From Liolophura sinensis (Eukaryota > Mollusca > Polyplacophora > Chitonida > Chitonidae), in contig NC_088296.1 of NCBI RefSeq assembly GCF_032854445.1, forward strand, positions 18,963,485-19,027,484: a DNA stretch of 64,000 nt, written 5' to 3'. The position numbers were made by a program, and so were the translations under genes. The stretch's first letter is position 1, and each line of letters begins with the position of its first letter. Positions 57,859 to 64,000 of this stretch are shown here, piece by piece. The notes under the pieces were generated by a model, which was not told the origin of the DNA, searched no databases, and saw nothing but the letters and a program-made list of their open reading frames with translations.

Positions 57859-59039
57859 CAGTTGCCAATTTTTTTAACACGTTGCTATCGTTTTTTTAAT
57901 TTATCCTAGGATATAACGGCATTCTTCTAGTCAATAACATGATGTTATCATTAAGACGTATTATTTATGATAATAAACAGTTGCCAATTTTTTTAACACG
58001 TTGCCATCGTTTTTAACTTTATCCTAGGATATAACGGCATTCTTCTAGTCAATAACATGATGTTGTCAGTAAGACATATTATTTATGATAATAAACAGTT
58101 GCCAATTTTTTTAACACGTTGCTATCGGTTTTAACTTTATCCTAGGATATAACGGCATTCTTCTAGTCAATAACATGATGTTATCAGTAAGACATATCAT
58201 TTATGATAATAAGCAGTTGCCAAGTTTTTCAACACGTTGCCATCGTTTTTAACTTTATCCTAGGATATAACGGCATTCTTCTAGTCAATAACATGATGTT
58301 ATCAGTAAGACATATCATTTATGATAATAAGCAGTTGCCAAGTTTTTCAACACGTTGCCATCGTTTTTAACTTTATTCTAGGATATAACGGCATTCTTCT
58401 AGTCAATAACATGATGTTATCAGTAAGACATATCATTTATGATAATAAACAGTTGCCAATTTTTTCAACACGTTGCCATCGTTTTTAACTTTATTCTAGG
58501 ATATAACGGCATTCTTCTAGTCAATAACATGATGTTGTCAGTAAGACATATTATTTATGATAATAAACAGTTGCCAATTTTTTTAACACGTTGCTATCGT
58601 TTTTAACTTTATCCTAGGATATAACGGCATTCTTCTAGTCAATAACATGATGTTATCAGTAAGACATATCATTTATGATAATAAGCAGTTGCCAAGTTTT
58701 TCAACACGTTGCCATCGTTTTTAACTTTATCCTAGGATATAACGGCATTCTTCTAGTCAATAACATGATGTTATCAGTAAGACATATTATTTATGATAAT
58801 AAACAGTTGCCAATTTTTTTAACACGTTGCTATCGTTTTTAACTTTATCCTAGGATATAACGGCATTCTTCTAGTCAATAACATGATGTTATCAGTAAGA
58901 CATATCATTTATGATAATAAGCAGTTGCCAAGTTTTTCAACACGTTGCCATCGTTTTTAACTTTATCCTAGGATATAACGGCATTCTTCTAGTCAATAAC
59001 ATGATGTTATCAGTAAGACATATTATTCATGATAATAAA
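57859..59039 (+). repeat. 118-bp satellite-like array, 10 copies
   Basis: CAGTTGCCAA begins units at 57859, 57978, 58096, 58214, 58332, 58450, 58568, 58686, 58804 and 58922; nearly every step is exactly 118 bp. Each contains TCCTAGGATATAACGGCATT. Two variants are distinguished by CAATTTTTTTAACACG (A) and CAAGTTTTTCAACACG (B), in the order A A A B B A/B A B A B. No ORF. Confidence 0.95.
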
Positions 59040-59077
59040 CCCAACATATTAAAAACATGTATATATAGGGGTAAATA

Positions 59078-59086
59078 GAGGCTAAG

Positions 59087-59171
<85 letters not shown>
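59078..59171. repeat. (TA)n microsatellite
   Basis: About 45 TA dinucleotides, 40 bp after the end of the 118-bp array. GGGGTAAATAGAGGCTAAGTA on its left and TACTTAGGCCCTATATATG on its right are roughly inverted, so the tract sits at the centre of an inverted repeat. Confidence 0.92.
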
Positions 59172-59173
<2 letters not shown>

Positions 59174-59174
59174 T

Positions 59175-60245
59175 TAGGCCCTATATATGAACATTGTCTT
59201 GTGTGCGTCAGAATAAACGGTACATGATGGGATCGACAATCAATATCTCACCACAATTTGTAGATTAGCATTTTGGCAACATGAACTGGCCCTGCCACAA
59301 GAACACACAGTAGGCCTATATGGGCACACACCTAATGATTCTACATTCTATCTGACAAAACTGCTAAGCATGACGCCAAAACCCAAGGATACATACATAC
59401 ATGCACGCATGCATACCTTACCAAATTTACATTAGAATGTTTTGCATGAAGCGAGAGTGGCAGGACAAAAATAACATGTGTACTGACTGCGTTTTAAAAG
59501 GACAAAGGGGAAATAACCCACGGCTCTCCACTCACGTAATATCACTGCCACGAGTAGACAAGCTTGACCTGTGTGTCCTTAGCGACATACCTGGGGCAGT
59601 TTTGGCTCAGTCGGACCTATAGGCCTATCCATATGTCGTCAACAACCCTGCTTCAGGTGGCATGATAGAATCATCCTATACTCACATGGAAAAAGGATAA
59701 TTCATATATTTGTCAAGTTTTGATATACACAGATTTCTTGCTGACGTTGTTGAAAGAAGAAAAAAAGAACGCGTGAAAACATTCTTTGGTGCTGAAAACA
59801 AAGGGAAAAAACCAAAGGCTAACATAAAATTCAACACCAATGAGTTATCTCCCTTTTCATTACGCCTGTTTTGAATCTGGGAAACTGTTGTGGTAGAAAA
59901 TGTAAGGGAAGAGTTACGACACTGTGGAACTCTTCCATGTTTTATCGTCTCTGAAGTTCGCCGTGTCCCAGGTCTGAGGTCGAGGTATCCTAATACTGTA
60001 CTTATCGTCGTTAGAATTATCGTCTCGACCTGAAAACGCGAGCAAAGGCATATCATGAAACTGATTTATTGTTCTTACTTATTGTGTTAGTTATCTATTT
60101 ACTTTTTTATTTTTTTTTTCACTCTTTAATCGTTCTTTTTATTATTTTAATTCTTGTTTAACACCAGAATTTTGTCATTTCCACCATGGCAGTCATTTTT
60201 ATTGGTTGAAGGAAGCAGCGGTGCCCGAGATAAATCTTCGACCTT
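59175..60245. other. Non-coding stretch, nothing recognised
   Basis: A 124-codon minus-strand ORF (59682-60056) lacks any recognised match. T-rich tract at 60095-60125. Confidence 0.35.
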
Positions 60246-60249
60246 TGAC

Positions 60250-60375
60250 AAGTTACTGTTAATTTGTTTGATGGTGTTTTACGCCATACCCAAAAATATT
60301 TCACTTAAACGACGGCGGCCAGCACTATTGTGGGAGGAAACCTGACATAGACCAGGTGAAACCCATGACATCAAT
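60250..60375 (-). repeat. SINE family A, 3' half
   Basis: GGTGTTTTACGCCATACCCA, ATTTCACTTAAACGACGG and CGGCCAGCACTATTGTGGGA in reversed family order. Confidence 0.85.
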
Positions 60376-60504
60376 TTACTGATGACCTTTCTCTCGTGTG
60401 ACATATAGATATATGAATACCGGTTCATTTTTAATGTGACAAAGCAGAGGAGTGTTGATCAGTTAAGAAATAATGACTTTTTATCGAGTCATTGATCTTT
60501 TTTT

Positions 60505-60645
60505 TTTATTTCATGCATTTGATTGTTTTTATACGGTTCTTCAAAAGTATTTCACTTAAAAGAGGGCGGCTAGTATTATCGTAAAAAATCGATTAGAGCT
60601 CAGGGAAAACCCACGACCACCCGTAGGTTGCAGCCAGACCTTCTC
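60505..60645 (-). repeat. SINE family A, diverged 3' half
   Basis: TTCAAAAGTATTTCACTTAA, AGGGCGGCTAGTATTATCG and CCACGACCACCCGTAGGTTG. Confidence 0.7.
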
Positions 60646-60649
60646 ATTT

Positions 60650-61160
60650 AAAACAGAAACCTATGTGTTTTTCTATGATGTGGGCCTTATTATGTAGCCC
60701 TCCTGTCTCTCACTAATCAGTCAGGGCTAGAACATTCAGACATGTGTCCTTCTTTCTTCCCGGTTAACAGTCAATGAAAAGGTTTCAAAACGCGTACTGA
60801 CGACAATTGATCGTTCCTTTACCACTGACGTCACGGGGGGTATGTCAAGGAATTATCTTTGTCCTTCCTCTATATTTAGAAACACTGACCAACGTCAAAT
60901 AAGTAGTACGATGTTAATTTCCCAATTAAATAAATCACTTTGAAAGATAAATAAGGCTGTAATACCTGTAGAGAATCTCACAGACGTAAGCTGATGTAAG
61001 ACTGCACTAAACACTTCACAAATTCGACCAGAGAACAATAGGCTAATTTTAGGTGTGATTTGAGAACATAATACATAGTATTATGAAAAGTGACGTGTGT
61101 TGTTTTGGCAGGAGCGCAAATGTAGAAGTTATAAAAATAATAAAATAACCAGCCCAGATC
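60650..61160. other. Non-coding stretch, nothing recognised
   Basis: No gene or repeat recognised. Confidence 0.4.
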
Positions 61161-61164
61161 ATAT

Positions 61165-61335
61165 AATATCCATCTTCCTCTCCGGCCGTACGTGGGAAGG
61201 TCTTCAGCAGCCTGCCGATGGTCATGGGTTTCCCCCGGGCTATGCATTGTTTCCTACAACTATAATGCTGGCGGCCGTCATAAAGGTGAAATATTCTTCA
61301 CTACGGTGTGAAATTCCAATGAAATAGATAAATAA
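61165..61335 (+). repeat. SINE family A, 3' half
   Basis: CTCTCCGGCCGTACGTGGGA, GCCTGCCGATGGTCATGGG, GGCGGCCGTCATAAAGGTGA and a degraded AAATAGATAAATAAA tail. Confidence 0.88.
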
Positions 61336-61339
61336 AGAA

Positions 61340-61980
61340 TATTCATTTATTATACAAAAGACGCACTCTATAAAATTGACTTTGAGCTTGTTGAGGAATT
61401 AGTGTAATTTAGACCAGATGCCGCTTGACGCAATGCAATTGGTTTGTCACCACGTGACGCACATTCACCAAGCATCCTACAGCGTTGCAACATAGGTGCA
61501 CTTAGATGACTTCTCGTGAAACTGAAGTCGAGTGTACCTGCGAGTGCTGGCATCGAAATGTGTGCATCGAAATGGCTGATGATGATAGTACAAACTATTG
61601 TCATCTCATCAGGTTTGTATTTAATTTTATTTACTATGGTTAAAAAAGCAAATTATAAAACCAACTGATTTATTACCAAGTACATGTAATTAACCAATAT
61701 CTTCTGTCTGCATACTGAGGTCAAAATGAATCTCCGTAATCAACTATTTGACCACAGACTGCAATACAGTGGGATTTGAACCCAGACCTTCCCTGTCCAC
61801 AGAAAGCTTGGACTGTAAAGATATACTGGACAAGCACCACAGCCGCAGCACATCCGAGGGCAGCACTGTTTGCTTGTAACATCAGCATTCCAAAGATTTT
61901 TCGTAAACCAGGAATTAAAGCTACATGTATTGTTTTAATCATGAAGGAATCATGCCCCGAAAAAGGATCTTGCCTAAAGG
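61340..61980. other. Non-coding stretch, possible old SINE
   Basis: GTGGGATTTGAACCCAGACC near 61769 reads, on the minus strand, like a tRNA B box (GGTTCAAATCCC) and may mark an old tRNA-derived SINE. No gene recognised. Confidence 0.3.
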
Positions 61981-61985
61981 TGTTT

Positions 61986-62070
61986 CTTATTTATTTATTT
62001 TATTGGTGTTTTACGCCATAATCGAGCATATTTCACCTATACGACGGCGAGGAGTATTATGGTAGGACAA
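61986..62070 (-). repeat. SINE family A, 3'-end fragment
   Basis: TTATTTATTTATTTTATTGG tail reversed, TTTTACGCCATAATCGAGCA, CACCTATACGACGGCG. Confidence 0.85.
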
Positions 62071-62074
62071 AACC

Positions 62075-63475
62075 ATAATGACCTCTTCTATAGGACTTGA
62101 CATCTTGTATATCCTGTGTAAAAGCGTAAAGTCTGTGTGGGCTTCACTCTCTCCTCAAACGTGGCAGCCATTTTGTTTGTTTACAACGAGCGAGTGTATG
62201 CTAATATACGGTTCTGAACTCAGCTCATTTTTCAGGTTACTAGTTGTTTCAGCATGTTCTGAAATTTTGTAAGTGTTCCGAGAATAATTTTTCACTTTCT
62301 TAAGAGGAAGTTTTGATGTAAGCTTTTTCTGATGTGGACTTTTTTCTTGCGTGACATTTCCCTACGCTCCCACAGCAGTGCTTGGAGTCGGGAGTAGGGG
62401 GACATTCAACTGTGTTTTTTATTAGTTGGGTTATATTGCTCCTCAGAATATATTGTTAAGTAAACAAAATCGCCTTGGTCATGCTGATCGAAAGAATTCT
62501 TACTACGGTCTGCACTTGACACTGCGTAATGTGGAAGTGGGGATAGCCATACCCCAAACTGTTTGATCCCTTGCTAACTTTTTGTCAATTTTCCTTATTC
62601 AGTGTACATATTTGGTGCTTTGTAAACTTCAAGAAAACGCTCTCACATACGCACAAAAGCTCTTGTTATATAAAGTTTTATAGTTACAGTTTTCTGTGTT
62701 TTGTCTGGGAAAAGTTCTCAAAATCTGGCCGATCAGTAAAGCTATGTCCTGATTGGTTGACTTAGGTCACGTGACCATAGGCCTTTGGAGTGTAAACACG
62801 GGAGCCTTCCCAGTATTTGGTATGACACACAGCATCTCAAACGGTAAACATGCATCTAACTATGTAATAATACATCCTTTAGTAAATACCACTGTATTTA
62901 GTGGTAAATATATGGATGATTTGGTATTATATGTACATAAAATACCGTGGTTTAATATGGGAAGTTGGGCTTATTTATTACTGAAAAATTGTTATGTACG
63001 ACGTTAAGCTCACCTCCTTTTCAGGAATATTCATTTCTGGGATCAATTGAATATGGGTCACGACGTGTTCTACACTGATTGGTGGCCGCTGGAAAGCTGG
63101 TTTGACGAGACTACTTTGTTTTCCCGTGCCTGCCACATACGAAGGGGACGAAGCCGAACTTCAAGGGCGTGTATTAGGCTCTGCAAGAACTGTGTTACAG
63201 ATATTTTATCAACTGTGTATATATTGAGATTCCGTGTGTTACCTCCAGTTTAAAGATATCAGAAATTCGGTGAGTTTTACTTCTTCCTAAATTGTATATC
63301 TGAAGAACAGCAAAACGGACTTGTACAGTTCCCAGATTTCAACACTATTAAAAACAATGATTTCATACACTCTGCACTTTATTCTGTCCAAATGTGAGCC
63401 ATGTAGTCGCCCTGTTTGCGGAAGGGTCCAATTTTTAGAAAGTACTAGGTTAGCTGGCAGCCATTTTGGCCTGTC
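62075..63475. other. Non-coding stretch, small SINE B-like piece
   Basis: ACTGAAAAATTGTTATGTACGACGTTAAGCTC at 62980-63011 is a short match to the family B 3' end. No gene was recognised; ORFs of 60-85 codons have no family match. Confidence 0.4.
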
Positions 63476-63479
63476 AACA

Positions 63480-64000
63480 TTCAGTTGTAGGGCTGACCCT
63501 GAATGGCATTATGCAGAGTTATGCTGAAGGTCGATTACTGGCGGTGACATGAGGCCCAGTACACAAAACCGGGACAACCCAACGAGGGATCGCTGTTTGT
63601 TTCTTTGCTTACTTGTATACTTTGTTTACCACGCTTGCCTGCCTCAACCAAATATAAACACTTGTATATAAGCGACAGATGTATATTTATGTATGAAGTG
63701 ACTGCATGTTGTATTAACGCCACACACAGCAGACATTACAGCCTTCCCTAAGATCACGGATAATTTAGGGTGTAACTTGACACACTTAGCCGGTCAGGAC
63801 AGCCACATACAGGTCTGCTGATACATTAGCCAGGGTTGTTTGTGTGAAGTTTACACAGACACTAACCTACTTCTACAGCGGACAGCTTACATAACTCCTG
63901 TCCAGGCTGGTAGGTTGTCTTTATATTGTACCGCTACGATGGTGGCAGCCCTGTATCTGTCTAGACATGTATGTCACATTTCTGGTGCGCAGTGAAGTCA
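63480..64000 (+). repeat. Upstream unit U, copy 4 (runs off the window)
   Basis: GCTGAAGGTCGATTACTGGC, GGATCGCTGTTTGTTT, CCAAATATAAACAC and AACCTACTTCTACAGCGGAC match units 1 and 3 in the same order and orientation. The 50-nt cassette was not found in the visible part. Confidence 0.6.

Noticed and set aside
57859-59039. CRISPR array
   Set aside because: The repeats are contiguous 118-bp units without unique spacers, in a eukaryotic setting.
59682-60056. 124-codon minus-strand ORF
   Set aside because: No family resemblance, mixed composition and no splice boundaries.

Overview
The window is animal genomic DNA: AT-rich, intron-containing genes, dense tRNA-derived SINEs, LINE, copia, Tc1/mariner, Crypton and Polinton-type remnants, and long minisatellites. 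A Cys-Cys-rich galaxin-like secreted protein, a TRIM gene and SINEs ending in CAATCAAATAAATAAAT fit a marine lophotrochozoan, most likely a mollusc. That assignment is inference; no marker gene fixes the species. No rRNA, intact tRNA gene or CRISPR array was seen.

Layout. 1-8000: mostly non-coding, with a decayed Polinton-type block on the minus strand (4318-6416: small Cys-rich protein, then a damaged family-B DNA polymerase) and SINE pieces. 8075-9806: a galaxin-like gene on the plus strand with TATA box, 5' non-coding exon and two coding exons (306 aa). 10000-28000: SINE-rich non-coding DNA with a Crypton-type tyrosine recombinase pseudogene (13508-14245, minus) and a complete but inactivated 1371-bp Tc1/mariner-type transposon (20230-21600) nested in an older repeat. 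29560-31170: degenerate Ty1/copia RT-RNase H remnant. 31663-32402: probable last exon of an unknown membrane protein. 35757-36560: local duplication with one SINE deleted. 37657-37948: possible minus-strand exon. 38800-44420: three related non-coding units containing a 50-nt exon-like cassette. 45153-52114: a six-coding-exon TRIM gene (RING, two B-boxes, coiled coil, B30.2/SPRY; 595 aa) whose last intron is filled with 41-bp and about 80-bp minisatellites. 55395-59171: 65-bp, 173-bp and 118-bp tandem arrays, a LINE RT fragment and a (TA)n tract. 59172-64000: non-coding with SINE fragments and, at the end, another unit like those upstream of the TRIM gene.

The two well supported host genes are the galaxin-like gene and the TRIM gene. 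Their exon borders were derived by matching GT/AG sites to reading-frame phase, and every junction closes in frame. The most interesting point is the repeated 5' cassette upstream of the TRIM gene: it could supply alternative 5' non-coding exons, and its reappearance at the window's end may mark another member of a tandem family. Everything else is mobile-element debris, tandem repeats or DNA in which I see no gene.
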